A model generated the notes under the pieces. It ran no database searches and was not told the DNA's origin. It saw only the letters and a list, made by a program, of their open reading frames with translations. The position numbers were made by a program, and so were the translations under genes. From Phoronis australis (lineage: Eukaryota > Phoronida > Phoronidae): a stretch of DNA of 64,000 bases. Where the stretch lies: NCBI GenBank assembly GCA_002633005.1, contig NMRA01000076.1, forward strand, positions 808,748-872,747, read 5' to 3'. Shown piece after piece: positions 32,766 through 45,436 of this stretch; positions within the stretch are counted from its first letter, which is position 1, and each line of letters starts with the position of its first letter.

Positions 32766-34348
32766 ACTAAGGAATTTGGTAAAATGCTGGACATTTGCAG
32801 GAAAGTAGTTCCTTAGGCTACGAAATTACACACATTGAGATTTTGGAAATTATTTTTATCCAAATTGAAGATTGAATTTTCACCATACTGTAAGAAGTTT
32901 CAGTGTTAAGAACCTCTACTGTGTATGGTATATTGATGAAAATATCAGTGCCATAAATATGATAATTGTTTTATTTTCATTTAAGAAATAAAATTATTGA
33001 GATTAATCATTTGCAGTTATGGGTAGTAGCACAGACATTGTAATTTATTTATTACAAATTAGTAGAAGCACTAGCAAAATAATTTAAGCTTTATTATCAA
33101 TTACATAGTATAAATATTTGCATTGAAGTATTATTGTGAAAAGGAATATGGCTTCAGATTATTGCCTTCAGTGCCAACAGGCAATCTAACTTAAAGCAGA
33201 ATTGCACAAGCTTTTCAAGACCAAAAACAAATATAATAAAGTCCAACATGCCAAAAATTACTGTAAGCTCCACCCTACACTGAGTACAGTTCTGCAAGAC
33301 TGGAAAGGCAGCTCGCCTTATTTCAAACCGTGAATGAACTTTTTTTAAAAAACACAAAACATAACAGCATGAAACTCGGTATTCAAAGGAATGTTTTAAC
33401 ACAGTTAGCACCGTGAGGTGAGAGATCGCAAATGTGCAGTGCGGACAATCCTTTTTTAATCTAATTACTGATTTTTACAAAGTTCTACCAACAAGATTAG
33501 TTTTTATCAATAAAATTTAAATCCTGGTTTAAGACAACTAAACAAAAACTAGGGACGTGTAATATCATTTCAAAAACCAGTGTATCTGTAGTCATAAAAA
33601 GTCAATCAATTAGAGCAGTTCTAATTCTTAGGACTCAGCCACCTAGCCATAGCCCAGTACAGTTGGACATTCACACCTAGACTGCTTTTGAAAACTTTAA
33701 GAGGCATTCACTGAAAGAAAGAAAAACAGATAGAACAACAGACAAACACTAAGTTGACCTAACGGTGTAAAATTGCTCCTGGCGACTTCTAGCAAAAACA
33801 AAAGTTACGTGTGACATGACATCTCTCAGTTACCATATTTACTTGACATCCAAATTTTACAACAAACAGGTTTTCAGATACACAAGGACACAACAAGGGC
33901 AATCAGGACCATAGCTGTCTCAGTCTCAAATAGTTGGAAGAATGGGGGTATTAAATCTAATGAAAACTTAAAAGTTGCTGATATAATAACCAGCAACAAA
34001 ACTTAGCTGTGCAATTGAGGTAGGCGCCAGTGTGTCAAGTCTAATTACTAACGCCCTGTTAGGCAAGCTAAATAGACAGCCTAGTCATTGATGAAACAGG
34101 CTAGGATTACTACAAGATTACAATCACCACCAAGCTGATATGATATTTATATGGCTAACAAAAATTAGTTAATTAAAATGCTGAAATTTGAAGTTAATTG
34201 TGATCAAGTTGCCCGCTACTGAACAGCAGAATAAAACAATGGAGGACTGAATTTTATCACAGGTACTGCATAAACTACATCACATTATGATTTTCAGAAG
34301 GACTATGAGCTTCAATATTATCCAGTCCTGAGAGGAGTCAAGATTATC
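32766..34348. other. CpG-poor sequence, nothing recognised
   Basis: No supportable gene or RNA. AT-rich throughout. Confidence 0.4.
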
Positions 34349-34462
34349 GATTTTAACTAAATAACACGATTTTAACTAAATAACAAGATTTTAACTAAAT
34401 AACTTGATTTTAACTAAATAACATGATTTTAACTAAATAACATGATTTTAAATAAATAACAC
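34349..34462 (+). repeat. 19-bp AT-rich minisatellite, six copies
   Basis: Units start at 34,349, 34,368, 34,387, 34,406, 34,425 and 34,444. The consensus is GATTTTAACTAAATAACAY. Variation is almost confined to the last two bases; the sixth unit has one internal change. This indicates recent slippage or unequal exchange. Confidence 0.97.
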
Positions 34463-37400
34463 AGGTTGGATATTATTTGTTATATTTATAATTAAGCTAC
34501 ATTTCACCTGTCAAAGTTGAATTCTTTACTGAAACATTTTGCGATTTAATAACGTTATCACATTCATCAGATCTTGAATTGCTGCTAAATGAACCGTCAA
34601 CGTGGATCATGAGCAATGGGTTTATTCATAATTTTCAAATGTGTAACTGAAGGCCAACCCCAATACACTCTGAAGTGTTTCACTGATTCGCACACCGTTT
34701 TGATGTTCTTGTTGGTAATGAAAATAGAATCATAACACGATAAGAAATAAAATGAGACAGAAACTGTAAGAGCAAAATGCCTAATTGGATTTTGTTTTTG
34801 GTTTAGCCAGCTAAACACTGGTGAAATGCAATCTTAATGTTCATAAAAATAAAATCTAAAATATCTGAAAACAGTGTTCTGAATGTGACTTAAGCAGTTT
34901 GAAATGAACTCTATTAAAAAATAATTTTTTGCTGGATTCAAAGAATCTGCGGGATAAATTAATATGTTTACTTATAGATATGATAGGCACATTATCACTG
35001 TTTGAGAAACTAGAATTAAAATTTCCTAAAGCAATGCATAACATATAGTTCAATGAATGCTTTCTCCTAAATCATGCTTTTAATATCAAGCACAACTGCT
35101 CTTGCCAGTGAAACTGGATGTAGACTTTGAATGTTGTTTTTCAACAGCAATCTCAACTCTGCAGCAAGGAGACCTCTAGGAGCATGGTCCTCATCATTGT
35201 CACATAGAAGAATCCTTGAGACGCACTGTGATTGCTGACACTGTGATTGTTGAAATCGGGGCCAACTGTCGCATTCTAACCTAATGGCTATGCAGGCTGC
35301 CTGATCAGCTACTTATGTCTGGGACCAAACATCGAACTGAACTCCTCGTCAGTGCAGGGTCTAGAAAACCAGGCCTGCAGGAAGGTACAACTTATTGAAG
35401 GAGGGGATGAGACAAATTTAAAGTTTGCCCTACTCGTGGTCGCCACTGCTTTCGGCAATAATGGTGAATTATTGCGGGGATTAGTCCACGCCTTCCTACA
35501 ACTCCACATGTTGTGAAGATACACATCCCAAATGCCTGTTTAAAAATATGATTAAACTGAACCCCCCTTAGAGTATAGTCACCTAACAGACATCATCACA
35601 GTGAAAGGTGCTGTCCGAAAAAATTGAACTGAAGAAAGGTAACAAAAACTAACATGACCCATGATTCCTCTAAATTGATGTCGAGATTTGAGGCACTGAG
35701 GCCAATTGACTTATTGGTGTCTTTGTCCAAAACAATCCCAGTGCTACAGCAATTAAAGTCATTCAAAAATCTTGATCCCTTGTTTCTATAAAAATGCTTT
35801 GAAAACGATGATAAAAATAAGATGGATATTTTTTTACCTAAAAATTTCCACAACTGCCATTCTTTGATGATCAACAGAGAGTTGGCATTTATGTGTTCAC
35901 TCTCACTATAGTACGTGTACTTTACCTTGGTTTCAGTAGCAATGTATCAATTCAGCCTGAAGTCACCAAAATGAGTTCAAATATGGCCCAAAGCACACAA
36001 CTAATCAATAAGCCCCCTTAACCATATTTCAGAACTTCTCCTGGGCCAATTAATTTGGTTATTAAAGTACATGCAACTGGAAACTGTCACGGAGAAGACA
36101 TTTGCAACACACTTGATGTCCTGGTCCAACAACATTACTTGGGCAACATACGCCATAGATGGTAATATTTTTACAAATTCGTGAACATGTCAGACATATG
36201 TGAAAACTCTAATCTAACAAAATAGTGTAGAACAGCAACACCAAATCTGAGTGAGCCTGACTCCTGCTTTTGGGTAAAATTCCTATCAGTTAACTACACC
36301 ATCAATCTGCAGTTTATTTAAGTGTGAGTTCACAGTCTTTGACATATCTTTTGCCTTTATTTGTGGTAAACTAACACCAACTAAGGACAAAACGTGGCAG
36401 ACAAGAACAATCTTATTTTTAATTTATTTCACTTTTAGAAGCACCAAATAAATACTTTGTCACTTTCAAGTTACCCAACAAGAAAATACCACACATCAGA
36501 AAATGCCATGAGCCACTGCAGGCACTGGGCAATGTTATTGAAAAAAGATCAATTTTGGAAATTATTTTCCTCGAAAATTGGAGACTTAATGATTATTAAA
36601 TTCATTTCTGCAACACATATTACAGAGGTCACTTCAACAAAGGGAATTCAAAATTTTGACCAATGTCCAACATCATATAGATGTCATGTGGAAAGAAGAG
36701 ACGCTTGTTGCAATTCTCCAATTCTTGGGTGACACATTATTTGTTGTGCGACTGGCAAGCAAAAATTAATAAAAAGGGATTGGGCATGTTTTGGAAATTA
36801 TAATCATAGATTTTATGTAATGAGAATTTTTCTGTAGCTGGCCATGAGTACATCAAGAGATCTGAAACGCAGTCAGGCTGCTAAGAAGATATTTTCACAG
36901 TAAACGACCATTTCTTTGTTATAAATAACAATAACAAGGGAACATCTTATTACAGTTCCATCAAATCTTGGCCCGAAACATCACCAAATCAGTCTTAATA
37001 AACCAATCTCAATTTAAATAAACATGGAATTAATCTCGTCGTCAAAATCACAGTTTTAATTCTACTCACCAAAGGCTTTGAACAAGATTAAAAATGAGCC
37101 GTAATTTTGTTCCCGTTCCCAACATGCATATTGGTAGCATGAAATTTGAAAAGCAGATCAACTATTTTGGTGAAAATTAGATCCATATTCTTTCATGAAA
37201 AGGATACATTTGACAAGTGCAAAAAGCATTGACAAAGAAGTTTTTTTAATCGGAGTGTAAAAAAACTAGCTCAAGGTGGACGCATCGAATGAAGGAAATA
37301 AAAAACGATACATCCTGACACATGTCCAGAGGGGTGACGGCTTTATGGTGGTAGAATGTTTGTGTGGCGACATAGTGTAACAATTATATCCCGATCGGCG

Positions 37401-39552
37401 AACGCAGCATAGATCACCTGACTGCCCCTTGTAGCCACAGAGCTTTATTAATCTGCGGCCAAGGTGCGTTTTCATATGAACCTGAATTGGAAATTTGATA
37501 GTTTCTTAAACTGTGCCTTTAAATATACATATGTTTAAATGAAATTTAAATTCAACCTTTGGCTCACCAGTCAGCGCCTTGCTAATAAAGTCTCCCTTTT
37601 CAAGCAGATGAAACCTGAATCGCGAGTAGGCAGTTAGTGGATTCAGGCAAGTGGTGTCGTTTGGCTCCAATAATTGTGAGTTTTATTACAATTACTGATG
37701 ATGTATTGTTTTCCTCATTAATTATCACCAACAGATGCCCATGACAAGGGCAGCCGTTCCCTCCTGAGATACCAGAGGCATGAATTTACCTCATTCTTAA
37801 ACCAGGTGATGAACAATCTGTTTCTGAACACAAGAACATGTTTGTCAACTTTCCAACAAAACTGCAGTATTACTATAAGCTGGCTACCCATTTGTAGTAT
37901 GGAATGGGACAACCTGAGCATTTGTCACTGATCAGGATTTCAGCAGAGGTTTCACAGAACAACACTAGAGTGCACTAGTAACCTGGCACACTACAGACAA
38001 CAGATGAATGGAAGTGAGAGGACATGTTAACCAATCTGAGCTGTCTAAGAAACACATTGTAACACAGCTAAGATGGAGACATTACTATTAAGACAATTAA
38101 ACTTGTTAGGAAACGGCACAAACGACATACGGCCTCCATTTATCACAACTGACAAGCAGCCCAATGGTTTTTTGATATGTTTAATAGTTTCATAGGAATC
38201 CTAATACAATTCTTGATACAGTTGACATTTTTGACATTTCGCCTCATTAAGCTGGTTATTAGAGACAGTTGTTCTATTTTCTTTTAATTATTTTGAGGAG
38301 ATTTATCAAGTGGGAAGACAGTGAAATACGTCATTGGTGAGAGATAATGTTTTTTATTAGACAAGCTCACAAATGAAGGAAGTCTACACATAGCTGTTTC
38401 CATGAATGCCGGAAAAAGCAATTAAGTAGAACCAAAAACAGCTTTGTTACTCAACCCTATTCTGAAGGTGTTAAGAGAACTGTATCACATACAAATACGT
38501 GGAAACCAATCAACTATTTCCACGGACATGGAGTGTTTATGAAGTTTGATGCTAATGACGATGTTTTGGTGTACTACTGCCTGTGAAGGACACGATGAAG
38601 ACTGATGTCAACATTGACAATTTTCAAGAGGTTCAGTCTAACATTGCTGTTAAAAGCTCAAAACTCAAAATATTTTTACAACTGCAATGGTACTAAAGTT
38701 TTGAAGCTTGAAAACAGTACATCATAAATATTAATTATAGTGTAACTCATCTTTTCTAACTCAGGATAATAATAACATCACTAACCAAGCTGAAGTCCGT
38801 GAGAGACAAACGCAATGTCGCTAACTCTAGTAAATTTTATTTCAAATTCCAGCATTAAATTCATATTTTATCCACAGAAAACAAAAAATTCCTAATTTCC
38901 TTTACTGCCAAGATTCAGTGTATCATGTTAGTTACTGTGATACTGTAATGCCAAAAATGGAATATCTCATATTGAATGTTTAAAAAAATGTACAATGAAA
39001 ACAATTTTCTTTCTCATCTCCAAACAAAGATATTACAGATGTAACTCCAACGTTTATAGACTTTTGAACTTAGATTTTTGACGTGAGCAATGCATTTAAC
39101 TTCAAAATCTTACATTTGATTATCATGGACTGTAAAATGAAATTGCCCTTATGTTTGAAACTGACTCTGCCCTAACACAAGGAGGAGCATAAGATTAGAG
39201 TCTAATGTCCTCATAACCAATCACATGAAATCACAGTACAATGATTGCCTCCACTTCTGTCAGACAGTTTCAAGCAACTAGACCCTCTGTTGAAAAATTG
39301 CCCAATTTAAAAGTCCTTTTAGTAATTACCCTACCACAATAGCTACAAGAGACTGTGAACTGGTTGGGAATAAGGTATGAAATGCAAGGTGTACAAAACA
39401 TCAGCCAAACAGGAGTCACCCTCACAGACATGTCCCCTTTCTTGTCCCAGCAGAATACCCCTAGAATCTGGAGCCAGATTCTCAAGAGGCAATTAACTTA
39501 AAATGCAGCTGAGGAAGGATGATTAAATTATTAGACAATGAAGATAGTTTGC
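34463..39552. other. CpG-poor intron-like sequence, nothing recognised
   Basis: About 5 kb with no supportable gene. Slightly GC-richer spots near 35,150-35,480 and 37,265-37,450 contain minus-strand frames of 71 and 69 codons (35,309-35,524 and 37,266-37,475) without recognised motifs. These are the places to test first for short exons. Confidence 0.4.
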
Positions 39553-39650
39553 AATGATGAAGATGTCTTTGATGATGACAGTGATGATGATAGTCAGGAG
39601 GCGATGATGATGATGATAATGATGATAACGATGGTGGTGATGACCAAGAT
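39553..39650. repeat. Imperfect (GAT)n microsatellite
   Basis: Interrupted GAT/ATG trinucleotides dominate the interval. On the minus strand they give a His-rich frame (39,523-39,753) that is a by-product of the repeat. Confidence 0.9.
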
Positions 39651-40439
39651 AAATGATTGACAGCCTTAGCAGTGATGGTGATGTCACAACTATCAGTGAA
39701 AGCGTTATGTTCTGCAAAGCATAGTTCTCAATAGGAATAAGAACGGTTAGCAATTTATAACGTTTTTTGATGCAAATTGTGAGTTTTTTAAGATCAGTTG
39801 ATACTTTTTGTCTGGCTAAAGACCCATTTATATTTTTGGGAAGTACTCGCTTTACTGACCTGAGATAAATATCAACAAACTTGATAAAATAATATATGTT
39901 GCTTTGGTTACACGAGTGTAACCAAATGTGGATGAATCTATTGGCTATACAAAGTTACCTAACTCCAAGTAAATTAAATTTCTAAAACCGACAAGGTATT
40001 CAGTAATGGCTGAATTGGTAATCTTTTTGCTGTTACTGTCAACACCAACAATTTTAAGACAGAAAAATCAAAATCCCGTGTTTGATTATAAGACAGAAAA
40101 ATCTAAATCACTGTAATTAGAAAGAAAAATTATAGCATAGAACTACATAGCCTGACAAATTCCCTCCTAAATCCTTATTTTAATCTGACAAAGATGAGCT
40201 TGTGACTGTTAATCAAATCCTACTTAATGACAACAATTACAGATAATTTCAAATTCATAAACATTTAAATAAAGTATAATCAGCTGTTATGTTTCATAAG
40301 CTTCTAACAAGACCTAAAGTGATCAGCTCACTCAACCACTCAGTCCTTTTAAAGGCATTTTTGCCAAAAATACTCACCAAAGATAGCCAATCAATTTCCA
40401 TATTTCAATTGAATCTGCTTTAGGCAGAGTAACACTATG
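39651..40439. other. CpG-poor sequence with a small perfect hairpin
   Basis: TTTGGTTACAC-GA-GTGTAACCAAA at 39,903-39,926 is a perfect 11-bp inverted repeat with a 2-base centre. A near-duplicate AAGACAGAAAAATC phrase occurs around 40,058 and 40,092. Nothing else recognised. Confidence 0.6.
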
Positions 40440-40600
40440 ATCATAATTTGTTTTGACCGAAATGGCACAGACAAGAGATCTGTCGCGACCCCTAATGGCA
40501 CCGGCGATCACTGCCTATAGAATGATTAACAGTCGATGGTGCCGCCGGTAAGAGTTGAAATTTTCAAAATCGCCAGCGGACTTGGGTCTTGCGTAAAAAT
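40440..40600. other. Local CpG cluster with a possible splice donor
   Basis: Eleven CpG in 160 bases contrast with a background near 1 per 100. An ATG at 40,495 opens a short plus-strand frame that reaches CCGCCG followed by GTAAGAG, a good match to the 5' splice-site consensus. This could be a short exon or an unmethylated site, but a single donor-like match is weak evidence. Confidence 0.2.
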
Positions 40601-41772
40601 CAATAGAGTTTGAATGGACATGTGAATGGCCAGAGAAAAAGAGGCTTTGTGTGTGCCATGCAGATTACGTCTTATCTGGCAAGGACTGGCAGCCAATGTC
40701 ACCGTTTGAATGGCGACATGGAATGGCATAAACAAGCTAGAAACCATCTACACAAAGATGACCTGTCACCCTGCATTAGTCAACCAGGCATGTAAGCCAG
40801 TCAGACAAGTAGCCAGTCCTGGCTGGGTCACAGCATAAGAAAGACATGCTTTAAATGCCCTGAAAGAAGTCCCTCTGATGAAATATTATTCATCCCACAG
40901 CAGACCAGTGCAGTTGCCCCTGGCTAACTAGCAACTATAGGAGATTACATCACAAACAAAAGTAAGGATTGTGAGTATACAAGTATTATGTAACTAAAAT
41001 GCTTTCATCAAGGGATTTGTCACACTGAGAGACAGGTTTTGTTACATTGGTTATGAATAAGTTGCACATAGGCAAATATTACAATAGTTATAGTCTCAAA
41101 GCAAAACGACTGTTCACTGCTGTCCTTTATGAGACAGGAACAGTCTCGGAGTAAAACGGTAACTATTCATTACATTGTTCATGACGTGATGAACGAAACA
41201 TAATGCTTTGCAAAACAGATTGACAGAATCATCCTTGCACCTCAGTGAACCATTGAAAACTATCATTATGAAGTGACGGCTCCAGCAAATGAATGGGTTA
41301 CCCGCTATTCACATTTTTCCATATCTCTTGTAGCTATTTTCCATTGCAGCAACATAATGAACAAGAGCACCACAGTCTTACCGATAGGAAGAACAGATAC
41401 AAAAAATTAAATGGCCAAGTCCGTCTGAAACTTGTGTAGTCGTCTCCACGACAGTAAACTCAATTTGCCAAATTTCATGAACATCCATCAAGGAACATGG
41501 AAGATATCGAGCCAAATGCAAAGAAAAAGTAAATTACCTCTGGGAGGCTCAATAGTAGACAGATTTGTGCCTTAAATTCATGTCAGATGTAATGTGGTAC
41601 AGTACTTAAACATGGAACAGAGTTAATTTCGTGGGAAATATCTCTCAAAGGAAAAAGTGAGAAAGTAAATTTCACTTGTCTGCCAGTCATAAGTGTCCTA
41701 AATAATGGTGAGATTTTACGGTACGGTACTTGCTCTGCAACAAGTCTTACACTTTACAGGAGTTTCAATATT
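40601..41772. other. CpG-poor sequence, includes family B remnant
   Basis: Contains the family B relative at 41,430-41,520. A short direct repeat (AGTCTCAAAGCAAAACG and AGTCTCGGAGTAAAACG) lies around 41,093-41,158. No gene. Confidence 0.4.
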
Positions 41773-42992
41773 ACCGTAAACTCGCGGGTTAACGCCCATG
41801 CCTGTGTAATCGCCCATCCCCGACTTTTGGTTAATTTTCGGTTTAAGCGTCCTCTGCTCAGGTAATCGCCCATCCCTTACTTTATACTAATTTCCACGTA
41901 AGTATCCACCTCTCGGGTAATCGCTCATCCCCAACTTACCACTTACAGAACTTGTGCTTCTCGTGCGTTTGTTAACAGCTTCGCCTTGGCCTCGGCTTCC
42001 GTGTTTGCGGAAACATAGCGTGCTTACACCTGCGTACAATTGTCTCAAAAAGTATGTTTTTCAGCCAGCGTTTGTGGAAGAACTCAAGCACTGCAACCAC
42101 CTTTTTTAAACTTATCAATTGATCTTTTGTTACATTAATATAGGCCTACTCTGTAGATTTTTATACTACGAGATTAGGTGTACGACTTCCTGGTCGTCAC
42201 CGACGTAGGTTGTCTAGGTGACAAGTTTTCGAATTACCTAGTACTCTAAATTTTTTCGTATAAGACACCATTTCCGATGCTTCCGAGTTCAGTAGATCAA
42301 ATTGATTTTGAAAGATTTATTTCCTGGGTCAACTCAGATTTGAATTGAAAACTAATATTCACACCGCCCTCTCATAATTGCAAACGGTTTGTATCGGTCG
42401 GGAACGAATAGTCCGTGTTTTTAACCCAGCGACAGATAATCTAAACAGTGAATCGAAAGTTTATCGGGTTAAATACCCGGACAATATTAACAACGAGACG
42501 GGACCGGAAGGGTTCCAACTAAACACAGTCGTGCGAATAACACTAACAATACAATGGCACTGGAAACGACATGTAGTCCCATTCACTGATCTGAAACAGT
42601 GCTAGCTGATACGGTAAGTGGACTGCCATTCGAGTTTCATAAAGCTCTGTGGTATGACATTTTGCAGCAAGCTAAGTATTTGAAAACATGGGACTTTTTT
42701 TTTCGCAAAATCACCCTTTCAAAGTCGAAATCCTGTTTCTGTTTGAGCCATGAGAAAATTTGTGGCTGTCGAGTCCCGCTGTTTGATCAAACTTACAAGT
42801 TCCGTGCTCGAATGAACAACCCGCAAGCTTGCCCAGTTCGGCAAAAACTTGGACGTAAGCAGCCACTGCCTGGGTAATCGCCCACCCCGACTTTTTGCCA
42901 ATTTATCGGTTTAACCGCCCATTGCTTGGGTAATCGCCCACTCCCCTGTCTCAGGGTTTCCCAATTTAAGCGCCCAGGGCCAACCTGCGAGT
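41771..42992. mobile_element. 1.2-kb element with 20-bp inverted termini and direct subterminal repeats
   Basis: The left end TTACCGTAAACTCGCGGGTT (41,771-41,790) is mirrored at the right end by a sequence ending CGAGTTTACGGTAA, with one mismatch over 20 bases. Just inside each end are 53-56-bp units of the form AAGCGCCCATGCCTGGGTAA followed by TCGCCCATCCCCGACTTTTT. About three lie on the left and three on the right, all in the same orientation on the plus strand. The interior (about 41.95-42.84 kb) is CpG-rich and has two short overlapping plus-strand frames (42,378-42,605 and 42,599-42,877) without recognised domains. The CpG richness suggests a recent or unmethylated insertion. TTA/TAA at the edges may be target duplication or part of the termini. 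The transposon superfamily is undetermined. Confidence 0.7.
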
Positions 42993-43017
42993 TTACGGTA
43001 AAAGGCCCTTTCCCAAA

Positions 43018-43690
43018 TATTCACCTCACTAACATCGAAACTTCGATGTTAGCTGCACTTAACAGCAAAGTTAAGCGTTGGTGTCCCCATCAGCTTCGGA
43101 GTTTTAGTTCAGTGAAGTTATGGCAAAGCCGTGCTTAAATATGACATTTGGTCACATGGTCTTACCATTTTTGATAGTGCTTCTTATCAAAAATGGCAAA
43201 GACATCACCCTCTCCCCAAATAGAAACTAAGAATGCCAACTACACAAGGTAGCCAATGGTAGCCAGATTGAGATGACGACGATGTACTAGAAAATGATAT
43301 ATTAAAAATTTGACTCTTGAGCAGGCTGACAACTGATCCAAACAAAGGTGGTATGGCGTGGCGAGAAATCGTTTTGCGTACACTTTGACTTTTTAATGTA
43401 AAGAATCCAAATTGAAACAGAATGCTTAGGCCACCAAACTAACAATTGTTAGAATAAAATATTAATAAATATTAATAAGTCACCGCCCACTGTGAGACAA
43501 TGCAGGCAGCGACCTCTGCCGATAACTCAGACGTCATCGAAGTTAAAGTGTTCCCATTGCAGCGAAGTGCCGACGCTTCCCTGTTAAATCCACCACTTTA
43601 CTTCGGAGTTAACTTGCGCTGTTAACTTCGATTCAAGACCGAAGTTAAGTGTTTCCATTGAGCGAAACTTCGGAAACAGTGGGAAAGGCA
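43018..43690 (-). mobile_element. CpG-rich dispersed element with CGAAGTTAAC motifs, copy 2
   Basis: The part 43,490-43,680 matches 24,815-24,975 when reverse-complemented. The left part (43,018-43,110) has related AACTTCG/TTAACAGC phrases and a perfect 22-base hairpin at 43,030-43,051 (TAACATCGAA-AC-TTCGATGTTA). The ~375 bases between may be an unrelated stretch or the element body, so the limits are uncertain. Confidence 0.5.
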
Positions 43691-43989
43691 TATGAAAAAT
43701 CGATGTATTATAGACTTTTGTCACATATAATGACAATGAACCAGAAGTGCTGAGGATATGGTGTAAATTAATTTATCTCAACACTAATGGCAACTCACTG
43801 AATCATAAGTATAATATTCACTTTTTGACAGATGTCAGATCAACTTCAACAGAGAAAATAAACAACAAAAATGACAATTGGCGAAATCGAACAAAAAGCT
43901 TAAGAGCTCAATATGTCGACCAAACAAAGAAGTCCACCACAACCCTCAGATGACCATGACACCAACGAATAATAAACGATAAACCGTTA

Positions 43990-44140
43990 AAAGTGCATCG
44001 AGGGATCGATGCCTTATAAGAGAAATTAGCAACATGTGACTTGATTGGAACGTGTTAGTCACAATCTAGCGCTCACTAATAGGCATTTGGGGTAACAAAA
44101 CCTCAAATGTTAGCACAGGAGTTGCATCATGCTCAATTCA
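43990..44140 (+). repeat. Dispersed family C, partial copy
   Basis: GATGCCTTATAAGAGAAATT, GTTAGTCACAATC and GGGGTAACAAAACCTCAAAT phrases parallel those at 52,237-52,540 and 17,725-17,880 in the same order. Confidence 0.5.
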
Positions 44141-45100
44141 TATTCAAGCATTTCAATAAAACTTTCCTCATACTCAAGGCCATTCCCATGTTTTCTACCA
44201 ATTTCAGCACCCAGCATATAAAGCTGAATGTTTACTGTTATTGCAGGTGTCACAATTTCTGTAAGTGTAGAAAAGTCAACTCTAATTTTCAAACTAATTC
44301 CACATGAAGCTACATTATGCTGGTCCACCCATGTCAGTAGTTGTGTATAAAGCTGGAAAATTCCTTAACATGCAACATCAAAAGCCTTAGAATGTCATTA
44401 CCTTGATCTGTATAGCTCACAGTGGCCCACTGTTGGTTGGAAACATCACGCCATATGGTGAAGAACTGGTCACATGACTTGTACTGGAGCTTGAACTAGA
44501 ACTGAGATTATCTATGCTGTCATGGTGGTCTGCAAAGGTAATCAAAATGGAGGTTGTCACAACTCAATGTAAAATGACCAAAAGGTACATAAGCATGACC
44601 ATCAAAAGATATAGTGATGAAATTGATTACACATGTCAAGAACACCCAACTGGTTCTCACAAGCTTAAACGTGATCATTGTCAAGACAGACTGACGTTTC
44701 TGAAATGTAGCGACATGTTTCGGTGGTAAAACATTCACCATTGTCAAGTTTTATTAAGAGAATGGATGTCAGGATGGCTATAGGTACAATACACAGAAAA
44801 TTCCAAAACGCGCAAAAATACCAGAACAGGATTGACTAGCAATTAGCGAATCACATCTCAGAGTAACAGTGTCAACGACTCATGGGAAACCTGTGCATCA
44901 AGGCGTTTCCAAAGACCGAATGTGAATGGCTTCACGCAGTTTCAAATGATAGCGATAAGTATCACTGTCAATAAATCGTAAAGCTGTGTTCCCCACCGAG
45001 TCTCTAGAATTATTTGTTTTTCAAGAGTCTAAAGATATGTCAAGGCACCTAAACTACATGTTTAACGGACTCATGGAGAACACGGTCACGGATGCATGAA
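44141..45100. other. Sequence without recognised gene
   Basis: Plus-strand frames of 66-71 codons (44,107-44,307 and 44,514-44,729) and their minus-strand shadows lack motifs. CpG increases toward the palindrome on the right. Confidence 0.35.
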
Positions 45101-45113
45101 CATGACTCACGGA

Positions 45114-45436
45114 CCTGCAAACACTGTCCACTGACTCACTAACACAGGAACGGACTCACAAAACATGATCCATTCAACACATACACGGGACACGAACTCA
45201 TATTCATGAGGAAACACTGTTAACGGACCGCCAAACACGGGTCACGGACTGACATCGGCTTCCTGGGTCAGCTGACATCTACATTTTGTCTGTAAACCGT
45301 GTTTCTAACTGGCGGACGGGTCCGTTAACCGTGTTTCTTCGTGAATGTGAGTCTGTGTCCCGTGTATTTGGGAGAATGAATCGCGTTTTGTGAGTCCATT
45401 GTCGTGTTTGTGAGTCAGTGGACGATGTTTGCAAGT
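45114..45436. mobile_element. Large foldback: ~136-147-bp inverted arms around a ~40-bp loop
   Basis: Left arm 45,114-45,249 and right arm 45,289-45,436 are imperfect reverse complements along their length. For example CACGGGACACGAACTCA faces TGAGTCTGTGTCCCGTG, and TTAACGGACC faces GGTCCGTTAA. The arms contain recurring GGACTCAC/AAACACGG phrases and are CpG-rich. The structure could fold into one long hairpin. The right arm extends about 26 bases into the 45,411 duplication, so the assembly join at 46,616 falls inside a sequence capable of hairpin formation. Confidence 0.8.

Noticed and set aside
35309-35524. 71-codon minus-strand frame in a GC-richer spot as an exon
   Set aside because: No convincing acceptor and donor pair and no recognised motif.
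39523-39753. His-rich minus-strand protein
   Set aside because: Produced by a GAT microsatellite read on the opposite strand.
42378-42877. Two overlapping plus-strand frames as a transposase
   Set aside because: They are short, in different frames and without recognisable catalytic or zinc-finger residues. Listed only as contents of the element.
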